A DNA stretch of 64,000 nucleotides from Novosphingobium sp. PhB165 (GTDB taxonomy: Bacteria > Pseudomonadota > Alphaproteobacteria > Sphingomonadales > Sphingomonadaceae), in contig NZ_SLVB01000008.1 of NCBI RefSeq assembly GCF_004341845.1, forward strand, positions 124,001 through 188,000. Reading direction: 5' to 3'. Below, piece by piece: positions 8,712-16,706 of the stretch (positions within the stretch are counted from its first letter, which is position 1; each line of letters opens with the position of its first letter). The position numbers and the translations under genes were made by a program. The notes beneath the pieces were generated by a model. That model was given only the letters and a program-made list of their open reading frames with translations, made no database searches and had not been told where the DNA came from.

Positions 8712-10295
8712 ATGGGGTTTGACCGGCGCGCCTTCATCCAGGGCGGAATTCTGGCGGGCGCGGCCTCCCTCACACAGGCCGCTGCGGGCGCACCGGGCAA
8801 ACTGCTCATGTCGGCAACGGGCGGCGGCGTGGTGGACGTCCGCCACTTCGGCGCCAAGGGTGACGGCCGCACGATAGACAGCGGCGCGATCAACAAGGCG
8901 ATCGACCATGCCGCCTCGCTCGGCGGCGGCACCGTCTATTTTCCGGCGGGCACTTACGCCAGCTATACGATCCGCCTCAAGAGCAACATCACGCTCCTGC
9001 TGGGAGACGGCGCCACGCTGCTGGCCGCCGCGCCCACGGAGACGCACGGCTACGACCATGCCGAACCCATCGGCGACTGGGGTGCCTATCAGGACTTCGG
9101 CCATGGCCATTGGCGCAACAGCCTGATCTGGGGCGAAGACCTCCACGATATCGCCATCCTCGGACCCGGCCTGATCTGGGGCAAGGGGCTGGGCCGGGGC
9201 GACGGCAAGGACAACTGGCTGAACGATCCCACCGGGCCGGGCACCGGCAACAAGGCGATCGCGCTCAAGAACTGTCGCAACGTCATCCTGCGCGACGTGC
9301 ACATACTGGAGGGCGGCTGGTTCGCGCTGCTCGCAACCGGCGTCGACAATCTCACCATCGACAACGTGTTGGCGGACACCAACCGCGACGGGTTCGACAT
9401 CGATTGCTGCCGCAACGTGCGCATCAGCAACTGCACGGTCAATTCCCCTTGGGATGATGGGATTTGCCCCAAGAGCAGCTACGCGCTGGGCCATCCCCGG
9501 ATCACCGAGAACCTCACGATTTCGAATTGCTTCGTCACCGGCAACTATGAAGTCGGCTCGGTGCTGGACGGCACCTGGCGCAAGATGCCCGCGTCCTTTG
9601 CGCCGAAGATCCACGGGCGCATCAAGTTCGGCACCGAATCCAACGGCGGCTTCCGCAACATTGCGATCACCAACTGCATCTTCGAGGACAGCCGGGGTCT
9701 TGCCTTCGAGACAGTGGACGGCGGGGTGGTAGAGGACGTGACGGTCAGCAACATCACCATGCGCGGCATCATCGATGCGCCGCTGTTCCTGCGCATCGGC
9801 AAGCGGATGCGCGGACCGGCAGGCGTGCCCATCGGATCGATGAAGCGAATCCTGATCCAGAACGTGGTCAGTTCCAACGCCACTATCCTGCCCTCGGTCA
9901 TCGCGGGCCTTGCCGATCACCGGATCGAGGATGTGACTATCGCCGACTGCCATTTCCATCACGTGGGGGGCGCCCCGGCGGAAATGGCCCGCGTCCGGCC
10001 TCCCGAGGCCGAACTGGCCTATCCCGAAGCGACCATGTTCGGCGACCTTCCTGCAACCGGCTTCTTCGTTCGCCACGCGCGCAACATGCGTTTCAGCAAT
10101 GTCGAGGTGTCCGTGGCCGCTCCCGACCCCCGCGCGGCGTTCCGACTGGAAGATGTGCGAGATGCCGACTTCATCGACATCCGTGCGCCCGGCCGCCCGA
10201 CCTATTCGCTGGAGGGGGTAACCGGCTTTCGCAGCACCGGTGGCCGCGGGATGGAAGACCGCCGCGCCGATGGGCCGCTTTCGGACGAGTTCTAA
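8712..10295 (+). CDS. Exported glycoside hydrolase family 28-like protein (parallel beta-helix)
   Basis: 527 residues beginning with a twin-arginine-type leader (DRRAFIQGGILAGAA). A pectate-lyase-like N-terminal strand (VVDVRHFGAKGDGRTIDSGAINKAI, residues 41-64) leads into a right-handed beta-helix. GH28-type active-site blocks are recognisable: NRDGFDID at 224-231 (canonical NTDGxD), WDDG at 247-250 and RIK at 303-305. The usual GHG histidine block is not evident; the equivalent stretch reads GNYEVGS. It likely hydrolyses a uronic-acid- or rhamnose-containing polysaccharide in the periplasm. GGGGGAGAG precedes the ATG, and the gene follows the receptor after a hairpin. Polygalacturonase activity is possible but not certain because of the changed motifs. 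Confidence 0.85.
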   Translation: MGFDRRAFIQGGILAGAASLTQAAAGAPGKLLMSATGGGVVDVRHFGAKGDGRTIDSGAINKAIDHAASLGGGTVYFPAGTYASYTIRLKSNITLLLGDGATLLAAAPTETHGYDHAEPIGDWGAYQDFGHGHWRNSLIWGEDLHDIAILGPGLIWGKGLGRGDGKDNWLNDPTGPGTGNKAIALKNCRNVILRDVHILEGGWFALLATGVDNLTIDNVLADTNRDGFDIDCCRNVRISNCTVNSPWDDGICPKSSYALGHPRITENLTISNCFVTGNYEVGSVLDGTWRKMPASFAPKIHGRIKFGTESNGGFRNIAITNCIFEDSRGLAFETVDGGVVEDVTVSNITMRGIIDAPLFLRIGKRMRGPAGVPIGSMKRILIQNVVSSNATILPSVIAGLADHRIEDVTIADCHFHHVGGAPAEMARVRPPEAELAYPEATMFGDLPATGFFVRHARNMRFSNVEVSVAAPDPRAAFRLEDVRDADFIDIRAPGRPTYSLEGVTGFRSTGGRGMEDRRADGPLSDEF

Positions 10296-10404
10296 ACCGC
10301 GAGGGCAGATCCGGGCGCGAGTATCCGGGCGGCGCAAGTGCCGTCAGTATACTCACGACCCGAAACTTAATCGGTCCAAGCCGCACCGTCCTGCCTAACT
10401 GCAC

Positions 10405-10494
10405 CGTCGCCCCCGCGAAGGCGGGGGCCCCGCTTCTTGGCGACGTCTCGCCCTGCACAACAGAAGCGGGATCCCCGCCTTCGCGGGGATGACG
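10405..10494 (+). repeat. 90-bp REP-like palindromic element, copy 1
   Basis: Two GC-rich hairpin arms, the first around CCCCCGCGAAGGCGGGGG and the second around ATCCCCGCCTTCGCGGGGAT, flank a variable middle of about 20 bp. The same 90-bp arrangement occurs in the opposite orientation at 62442-62531. It lies between convergent GH28 and GH10 genes and could terminate transcription in both directions. Such elements are scattered in sphingomonad genomes. Confidence 0.75.
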
Positions 10495-10575
10495 AGGTTG
10501 ATTTGGATCCGTTGTTTGTCGCCGTTTGTCAGTTGAGAAATTTGTCAGCCGCGCAGCGCCTGCCCGTAACCCAGC

Positions 10576-11694
10576 CTAAGCCTTGCGCCGAACCGGCGCG
10601 GCGGCAAAAGCGGCCGCAATCGCGTCATGGAAAGGCTTCGCGCGAAAATCCGCATCATACGGACACGGCCGCTTGGGCAACCCGTCCGGACGCGGGCGCA
10701 GACCGTTCAGCCAGCTATAGCGATCGGACAGCCCCCAGCACATCACGGTATCGATCTGCCGATAGGACAACATCAGATCGAGATAGGCCTTGGCATGCGC
10801 GGCGACCTCGGCATCGCGCGGACCGATGGCGCCCGGCAGCGGGTTGTCGTGAATGTCCATCTCGGTAATCAGCAGGTCGAAGCCCATGCCTGTCACTTCA
10901 TCAAGGAAGCGACGCCAGGCGGTCTCGTCCAGCGCGCCGAGCCCGGTGGGCGTGTCGCTATACTTGCTGCCAAGGTGGCTCTGGACGCCCAGCGCGTCGA
11001 CCGGCGTGCCGCGCTTGCGGAACTCTTCCAGCAGCCGCAACACACCATCGCGGTGCACGCCCTCATCGCTGCGCCAGCCCATGTAGTCGTTGTAGACAAG
11101 CTGGGCCTTGGGCGCGGCCTGCCGCGCGGTGTGAAAGGCGATATCCAGCGTCTCGATCGCGCCCAGACGCTGCGACAGCGCGGTTTCCCGAAGCTCGCCG
11201 GTTTCGGAATCGACCGCTTCGTTGACGACGTCGAAACTGTCCACGCGCGGCGCATAGCGACCTGCCACGGTGGAAACGTGCTGGGTCAGCAGCCGCTCCG
11301 CCTCGGCCTTGGGGTTCGCGCCGTAGTCATGCTTTGACACCCATTCGGGCATCCAGTGCTCGCTGTGCCAAAGCAGTGTGTGCCCGCGCACGCCCATTCC
11401 ATTGGCCGTCGCCCAGTCCACGATGCGGTCGGCGCCAGTGAAGTCGAAGTGCTCCGCATCGGGCCGGGTCGCCGCCCATTTCATCTCGTTTTCAGGCACG
11501 ACCAGCGCGCATTGCGCAGCATTAAGCGCGCGATAGCGCGGGTCCGCGAAGTTGTTCTTGCCCACGGTGCTGCCGAACCGAATGCCCTTGGCCGCGCCAA
11601 GCGATGCGAGCGAATCCGCCTCTCGCGCGAAGGCGGGCATGGGCAGCGCCATGGCGGCGGCACCGGCGATCAGGGTGCGGCGGCTGAGCTTCAT
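10576..11694 (-). CDS. Exported GH10 endo-1,4-beta-xylanase
   Basis: 372 residues with a Tat/Sec-like leader (MKLSRRTLIAGAAAMALPMPAFA). The TIM-barrel shows all GH10 landmarks: NEMKW (70-74), RGHTLLWH (103-110), the acid/base glutamate E159 in DVVNEAV, QSHL, and the nucleophile E278 in LLITEMDIHDN. It cleaves the xylan backbone outside the cytoplasm. Start taken at 11694, preceded by AAGGA; an ATG at 11715 overlapping the upstream stop (ATGA) would add seven residues before the leader. It is the last gene of a three-gene operon with the (alpha/alpha)6 glycosidase and GH43 genes, under the likely operator at 15041. Confidence 0.95.
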   Translation of the reverse strand: MKLSRRTLIAGAAAMALPMPAFAREADSLASLGAAKGIRFGSTVGKNNFADPRYRALNAAQCALVVPENEMKWAATRPDAEHFDFTGADRIVDWATANGMGVRGHTLLWHSEHWMPEWVSKHDYGANPKAEAERLLTQHVSTVAGRYAPRVDSFDVVNEAVDSETGELRETALSQRLGAIETLDIAFHTARQAAPKAQLVYNDYMGWRSDEGVHRDGVLRLLEEFRKRGTPVDALGVQSHLGSKYSDTPTGLGALDETAWRRFLDEVTGMGFDLLITEMDIHDNPLPGAIGPRDAEVAAHAKAYLDLMLSYRQIDTVMCWGLSDRYSWLNGLRPRPDGLPKRPCPYDADFRAKPFHDAIAAAFAAAPVRRKA

Positions 11695-11711
11695 GGCGTC
11701 GGGTCCTTGGG

Positions 11712-13289
11712 TCATAACGATACCTGTTCGTTGGCGCGCAGCGTCAGGCTGCGCGGCTTGCGGCCCGCCAGGCGCAGGCTGATGGTCTGGGGGCGCGGGT
11801 CGATGCCCACGAGATGGCGCGGAATGCCCTGCGCGTCGGTGACGAGGCGGGCCGAACCGCCCGAGATCCGGGCCATCGGCGCGCCGTCCAGAGTAAGATC
11901 GGCACCGCCCGCGCCGTAAACCATGGCGGCAGTTCGTCCGCCGTCCGTCCGCATCGAAAGGCGGGCATCCTGCGCGGCAGCGTGGCCCGGGCGAACGTTC
12001 CAGTGCAGGCCGTCAGCCTCCTCACAGACGCCGACCAGCCGCCAGCTGTAATCGACCATGACCAGCGCGGCCGGGGAATAGCCCGGCGCTTCCTCATGGG
12101 TGAACGCGCCCGTGTGCGGGTTCATCTGCTGGCGGAAGGTCATGTCACGCTGGAGCGCATCGCACCACTGGTCCATCATTTCGGTGAACTCGGCAGAGCG
12201 GCCGTAATGGTCGAACCACCGGCCCGCCCGCAACGCGGTCAGCGCCTGCGTCGCGCCGCCCCAGCTGTTGGCGGGGAAAGAGCCGACGAAAGCGGGATCG
12301 TCCATCGCCACCGAGGTCAGCGGGAACGGCGCCCAGAACGCCTTGGGATTGTGCAACTGCCGCGTCCAGAGCGTGTCAAACAGCGCCTGATCGGGCACAT
12401 GCTCCCCGCAGACGCGCGACAGGATGTCCGACCGGACGCGGACGAAATCGCCCTTGGCATCCAGATCGTAGAAGGCGGCATCCTCCGGCACGTAGAGTTT
12501 CGTGAGGATAAGGCCGCGAATGTGCTCGGCCTGCTCCGCCCAGCGATCCGCGTCCGCCGTCTTGCCCAGCGCGCGCGCCATTTCGGCGAGTGCCTGCCTG
12601 CCGCCGAAGACCGTTGCAGAAAGGTCCGGGCAGAGACGCGGCAGAGTGGCGATGGGATGATGCGTGCGCGCATCCTTGTTGGGACACTGGTTGGGCATCC
12701 CGGCCCAGCGCGGGCTGTTGTCATGCCCGGTGTCGTAAGTGCAGAAACCCTCCACCAGCCCGGTTCCGCGCGTATTGCGGTATCTCATCAGCCAGCCGTC
12801 CCATGCCGAGCAGGCGCGGTAGGCCGCTTCCAGCAGAGCGCCGTCACCCGTCGCACGCGCCAGTTCCCATGCGGTGGCGGCGATGGGCACCACCATCTGG
12901 ATCTGCCCGAAGCCGGTTTCCGCCAGCTTGTTGTTGGCGGGCAACTGGCCATCGGCGCGCTGCAATTCGAAGAAGGTCATGTGGCTGTTGCGCGCCACGT
13001 CCGGGCGGAACTTGCGATAGACCAATGCTTCGTGCGGGCCGCATTCCTGCCAGATGCCCTGATAAACCGCGCCCTCGATCAGCACCGGTTTGCTGACGTA
13101 GGGCATCGTCTGGACATTGGCGGCCAGCACGTCGAGCGCCTTGTCATAGGCGGCCTGCCAGCGGGCATTGCCGGTTCGGAAGCTCGGCGCGTCGAAGCGG
13201 GGGGCGTTCTCCGCCGTTTCCGCATGCGCGCGAAAAGCCATGCCGGCACCGGCAACGGCCGTGGAGATGAGGAAGGAGCGACGGTCCAT
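11712..13289 (-). CDS. Exported (alpha/alpha)6-barrel glycoside hydrolase, GH63/GH37/MGH1-like
   Basis: 525 residues, leader MDRRSFLISTAVAGAGMAF with a twin arginine, then a six-hairpin type toroid. The block GLVEGFCTYDTGHDNSPRW (about 178-196) resembles the catalytic aspartate region (DNSPRW) of trehalase, GH63 glucosidase and mannosylglycerate-hydrolase-like enzymes; WGGATQAL and GYSPAALVMVDYSW follow, and a small beta-sandwich with LTLDGAPMARISGG closes the protein. It sits between a GH43 gene and a GH10 xylanase gene, sharing an ATGA overlap with the latter, so it presumably attacks a xylan side chain or released oligosaccharide. Substrate and CAZy family cannot be fixed from sequence reading alone. 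Confidence 0.8.
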   Translation of the reverse strand: MDRRSFLISTAVAGAGMAFRAHAETAENAPRFDAPSFRTGNARWQAAYDKALDVLAANVQTMPYVSKPVLIEGAVYQGIWQECGPHEALVYRKFRPDVARNSHMTFFELQRADGQLPANNKLAETGFGQIQMVVPIAATAWELARATGDGALLEAAYRACSAWDGWLMRYRNTRGTGLVEGFCTYDTGHDNSPRWAGMPNQCPNKDARTHHPIATLPRLCPDLSATVFGGRQALAEMARALGKTADADRWAEQAEHIRGLILTKLYVPEDAAFYDLDAKGDFVRVRSDILSRVCGEHVPDQALFDTLWTRQLHNPKAFWAPFPLTSVAMDDPAFVGSFPANSWGGATQALTALRAGRWFDHYGRSAEFTEMMDQWCDALQRDMTFRQQMNPHTGAFTHEEAPGYSPAALVMVDYSWRLVGVCEEADGLHWNVRPGHAAAQDARLSMRTDGGRTAAMVYGAGGADLTLDGAPMARISGGSARLVTDAQGIPRHLVGIDPRPQTISLRLAGRKPRSLTLRANEQVSL

Positions 13290-13308
13290 GCGGGTCTTTC
13301 CAGCTTGA

Positions 13309-14925
13309 TCAGGGTGCGGCGGGCGCGGGATGTTCTACGCGGAACCAATCCACATCGATCGATCCGCCGGGCGCGCCGTGCGTGAAGGTGAACAGTCCGG
13401 GCCGCGAGCCCTTCCACCACGAGAACGGCGCCAGAGCGATCGGATCGCCCATCGGCCGGAAAGCGCGCCCGTCGAGGCTGTAGCTATAGCGAACCGTCTG
13501 ATCCGCACCGACCTCCGCGCGTAATTCCACGGCGGGTGCGGACAGAACCGAACCGGCGGTTTCCACCCCCGCCGATGCGAGTGTCAGGTGGGCCTTTCCG
13601 CCCTCTTGCACGACACCGATCCAGCTTGGTTTCACGCCGAACAGGGTCAGGCCCGCGCGCTGGCCGTCGGTCATGTGGTCGATCTCGATCCGCGTGGTGA
13701 TCCGGCTGGAGGGGCCTTGCAGGATCTGCGTCAGCGTGTTGCGGGCCGTGACGAGATGCTCGGCGGGCAGCGCATTCAATCGCAGGAAACCGCGCCGGGC
13801 CGTCAGGCTCCACGCGCCGTCGTCCGGGTTGTGGTTCCATTCCCATTGCGGGCCGAGACGGGGCGCGGAGAACGCGTCCGAATCCTGCAAACGCACATTG
13901 GGCGTCCACGATCCGGTATCGGGCGCGGCATGTTCGGAAACCGGCTGTCCGGTCTCCGCGCCGGGCAGGACATCGCCGATCACCGGCCAGTCATCCACCC
14001 ATTTCAGCGGTTCCAGATAGGTGATGCGGCCAAAGGCGCCCGTGCTGTTGAAATGGACGAACCAGCCCTGCCCCGAAGGCGTCTCCACCCAGCCCCCCTG
14101 ATGCGGGCCTTCGAGCGCGCTCCTGCCCTGCGCCAGCACGACTTTCGCCTCGTAAGGCCCGCGAATGGACCGCGAGCGCAGCGCCACTTGCGCGCCCTTC
14201 GACACACCGCCGAACGGCGCGAGGATATAGTACCAGCCATTGCGCTTGTAGAACTTGGGCCCTTCGAGGATCGGCAGGTTCTGCTTGTCCTCGACGATCA
14301 CTTCGCCCGTATCCAGCACGCGCTTGCCGTCCGGGCTCATGCGGTGGAGGATCAGCGGCCCGGCGCCGTGGCGCGAATGGACCAGCCAGGCCTGACCGTC
14401 ATCGTCCCAGAAAGGACAGGGATCTTCCAGCAGGGGCTGGTCGATCACTTTGACCGGCGCGCTCCACGGCCCTTCCGGCTTCGCGGCGGTGGCCATGAAG
14501 ATGCCTTCGTCCGGGGTGGCCCAGTAGACATAGAACAGGCCGCCGTGATGCCGGATCGAAGGCGCCCAGACGCCGCCCGCGTAGCGCGTGCCGCCTACCG
14601 GCTTCGATATGCCGTCGTTCAGCGTGTGCGGCCCCGGCATGTCGTATTCCGGTGCGAACGGCAGGCGCGGCAGGACATGACCGAGGATCGACCAGTGAAC
14701 AAGATCGCGCGAGTGCAGGATCGGGATCCCGGGCGAGAAATGGAAACTCGACGCCACCAGATAGTAATCGTCCCCCACGCGCAGCACGTCCGGGTCCGAA
14801 TAGTCGGCATAGAGGATGGGGTTTTGATACGTGGCGCCGGGCGCGGCGGCCGTGACGGACGCTCCGCCCAGCGCGAAGGCGCTCAACAGCATGAGAACAG
14901 GCACTTTTCGTGCGATTGAAGCCAT
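13309..14925 (-). CDS. Exported GH43 family glycosidase (beta-xylosidase / alpha-L-arabinofuranosidase type)
   Basis: 538 residues starting at MASIARKVPVLMLLSAFALGG, a Sec signal peptide; GGAGG lies five bases before this ATG, so a longer frame beginning at 15033 was not used. The five-bladed propeller carries the GH43 triad: base D44 in YSDPDV, the pKa-modulating D168 in LLEDPCPF, and acid E221 in ILEGPKFY. A C-terminal beta-sandwich (about 345-538; SSRITTRIEIDHMTDGQRAGL, FSWWKGSRPGLFTF) is the second domain usual for xylan-active GH43 enzymes. First gene of the GH43-glycosidase-GH10 operon, with a near-consensus xyl-box-like site about 116 bp upstream. Confidence 0.92.
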   Translation of the reverse strand: MASIARKVPVLMLLSAFALGGASVTAAAPGATYQNPILYADYSDPDVLRVGDDYYLVASSFHFSPGIPILHSRDLVHWSILGHVLPRLPFAPEYDMPGPHTLNDGISKPVGGTRYAGGVWAPSIRHHGGLFYVYWATPDEGIFMATAAKPEGPWSAPVKVIDQPLLEDPCPFWDDDGQAWLVHSRHGAGPLILHRMSPDGKRVLDTGEVIVEDKQNLPILEGPKFYKRNGWYYILAPFGGVSKGAQVALRSRSIRGPYEAKVVLAQGRSALEGPHQGGWVETPSGQGWFVHFNSTGAFGRITYLEPLKWVDDWPVIGDVLPGAETGQPVSEHAAPDTGSWTPNVRLQDSDAFSAPRLGPQWEWNHNPDDGAWSLTARRGFLRLNALPAEHLVTARNTLTQILQGPSSRITTRIEIDHMTDGQRAGLTLFGVKPSWIGVVQEGGKAHLTLASAGVETAGSVLSAPAVELRAEVGADQTVRYSYSLDGRAFRPMGDPIALAPFSWWKGSRPGLFTFTHGAPGGSIDVDWFRVEHPAPAAP

Positions 14926-15040
14926 CCGCCCCTCCATTGCGGGACGCTCGGGGCGGATGTGACCGCTCCCGTTTCGCCTCCGCCGACCCTCTCTATTTTT
15001 CCCGATCATGGTGCGAAGCCAGACCTCGCGCAATGATTTT

Positions 15041-15054
15041 CGTTAGCGCTACCA
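15041..15054 (-). promoter_or_regulatory. Near-consensus xyl-box-like operator for the xylanolytic operon
   Basis: On the minus strand this reads TGGTAGCGCTAACG, 13 of 14 positions identical to the Xanthomonas XylR box TGGTAGCGCTAACA. It lies upstream of the GH43 start and just downstream, in the transcription direction, of a TTGATT hexamer that could be a -35. A LacI-family repressor is the expected ligand; one is encoded at 18196-19251. Confidence 0.6.
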
Positions 15055-15123
15055 TTTCACAATCAAATAGGCATGATTTCGCCCTGCCCCGGGACGTTTA
15101 CGACGCGCTTTCCGCTTAAGTGC

Positions 15124-16614
15124 CTAAAGCGTGACGCCGCGCTTCCAGATCGCGATATCGCGCTCGCCATTGAGTTCGTTCCGGGCCGGTCGCCCCGAAG
15201 CGATGGCGCAGATCGTTTCCATGATCGCCCTCGTCCCCGCCTCGAAACCGTCGTCCAGCACGACGGCCGTGTCGAAATCGATCCATTTCGATTTCCGCTG
15301 GGCGAGATCGTGATTGGTGGCGAGCTTGAGCGTCGGCACCGGGCTGCCCAGCGGCGTACCGCGGCCGGTCGAAAACAGCGTCAGCGTCACCCCCGCAGCG
15401 GCAAGCGCGGTCGTCGAGACGGCGTCGTTCCCCGGCGCCTCCAGTAAGGTGAGACCACGCTCGGTAATCCGGGCACCATAGCGCAGAACCTTGCTGACGC
15501 GGGCGCGGCCGCCCTTCTGCACCGCACCGAGCGATTTCTCTTCCAGCGTGGTGATCCCGCCCGCGACATTGCCGGGGCTGGGATTTTCGGAAATCGGTTC
15601 CCCATGCGCGATGAAGTAGCGCTTGAAGTCGTTCACGACCTCAACGATGTCCTCGAACACCTCGCGGTTGACGGCGCGGCGCATGAGCAGACGTTCCGCT
15701 CCGAAAATTTCAGGTATCTCGGTGAGCACCGCATAGCCGCCGGCCTGCGTCACAAGGTCGGCGGCCCGGCCGATGAGGGGGTTGGCGGTCAGGCCGCTCA
15801 AGCCGTCGGATCCGCCGCACTTCAGCCCAAGGCGAAGCTCGGAAATATCGACCGGTTCGCGGCGATCCTGCCCTGCCATCGCGACGAGGTCGGCGATTGC
15901 CGCATGGGCATCCTCGTACTCGTCCTCGCTCAACTGCGCGCCGACGCTGCGCACGCGCTCGCGGCGTTCGGCGGGGATACGCTCCAGCAAGGCGGCAAGC
16001 TGGTTTTCCTCGCAGCCCAGCCCGAGCAGCAACACGCCGCCCGCGTTCGGATTGCAGGCCAGCGAAGCCAGCAACTGGGCCGTCGCGCCCAGATCGTCAC
16101 CCAATTGCGAACATCCCAGCGGATGGGGAAAGGCGACGACGCTGTCGACCTCACCGGCATGACGGTCATTCGCTTCACGGGCTATCCGCTCGGCGGTTCG
16201 GGCCACGCAGCCGACGGTCGGGATCACCCAGATTTCATTGCGCGTGCCCACGGAACCGTCCGCGCGGCGATAGCCGTCGAACTGCCACGTGTCCGCAGGC
16301 GGCGCCGACAGACCACCCTCGTCCGGGACGTAAGAGTACGGCTCTTCGGCAACCAGATTCGTGGAGATATTGTGGCTGTGGACATGCGCGCCGACGGGAA
16401 TGTCCTGCGTGGCGGTCCCGATCGGCCAGCCGTAACGGCATACCAGCGCGCCCGCCGTGATCGGCTCGATGGCGAACTTGTGACCACGCTCGATCGGTTC
16501 GACCACCGTGACCCGGCCATTGGCAAGATCGATGGACTCGCCTGCGTCAAGCTGCCGCAAGGCTACCGCCACCTGGTCCTGCGGATCGATCTGGATGGCG
16601 GCGGGGATGTCCAA
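15124..16614 (-). CDS. uxaA: UxaA family altronate/mannonate-type dehydratase
   Basis: 496 residues. An N-terminal SAF domain (about 10-90, with GHKFAIEPI and VGAHVHSHN) is followed by the large UxaA domain with GYRRADGSVGTRNEIWVIPTVGCV, HPLGCSQLGDD, LGLGCEEN and LKCGGSDGLSG. These Cys/His blocks are the metal-binding part of altronate dehydratase, which turns D-altronate into 2-keto-3-deoxygluconate. The length fits UxaA. The start is a TTG at 16614 with AGGAG six bases upstream. It is divergent from uxaC across a short region holding a palindrome. Together they cover two steps of galacturonate/glucuronate breakdown; the reductase and KDG kinase are not in the window. Confidence 0.93.
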   Translation of the reverse strand: MDIPAAIQIDPQDQVAVALRQLDAGESIDLANGRVTVVEPIERGHKFAIEPITAGALVCRYGWPIGTATQDIPVGAHVHSHNISTNLVAEEPYSYVPDEGGLSAPPADTWQFDGYRRADGSVGTRNEIWVIPTVGCVARTAERIAREANDRHAGEVDSVVAFPHPLGCSQLGDDLGATAQLLASLACNPNAGGVLLLGLGCEENQLAALLERIPAERRERVRSVGAQLSEDEYEDAHAAIADLVAMAGQDRREPVDISELRLGLKCGGSDGLSGLTANPLIGRAADLVTQAGGYAVLTEIPEIFGAERLLMRRAVNREVFEDIVEVVNDFKRYFIAHGEPISENPSPGNVAGGITTLEEKSLGAVQKGGRARVSKVLRYGARITERGLTLLEAPGNDAVSTTALAAAGVTLTLFSTGRGTPLGSPVPTLKLATNHDLAQRKSKWIDFDTAVVLDDGFEAGTRAIMETICAIASGRPARNELNGERDIAIWKRGVTL

Positions 16615-16667
16615 AATGCTCTCCTGACAAAACTCGTTACACTCTCTCGATTGCCCCGCGTTAACAC

Positions 16668-16687
16668 TTGTGCCATCGCTGGCACAA
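16668..16687. promoter_or_regulatory. 20-bp inverted repeat between uxaA and uxaC, candidate operator
   Basis: TTGTGCCATCGCTGGCACAA: perfect 8-bp arms around TCGC, with the central CG characteristic of LacI-family operators. It is 20 bp before uxaC and 54 bp before uxaA, so one site could control both. A nearly identical sequence (GTGCCAGCGCTGGCACAA) lies at 5617-5634 inside the receptor signal-peptide codons. Confidence 0.55.
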
Positions 16688-16706
16688 CATTTTTTGGGGA
16701 CCGCCC

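Noticed and set aside
8637..10337. 566-residue minus-strand frame across the GH28 gene
   Set aside because: Same high-GC antisense effect; no motif, while the GH28 frame has leader, helix repeats and active-site blocks.
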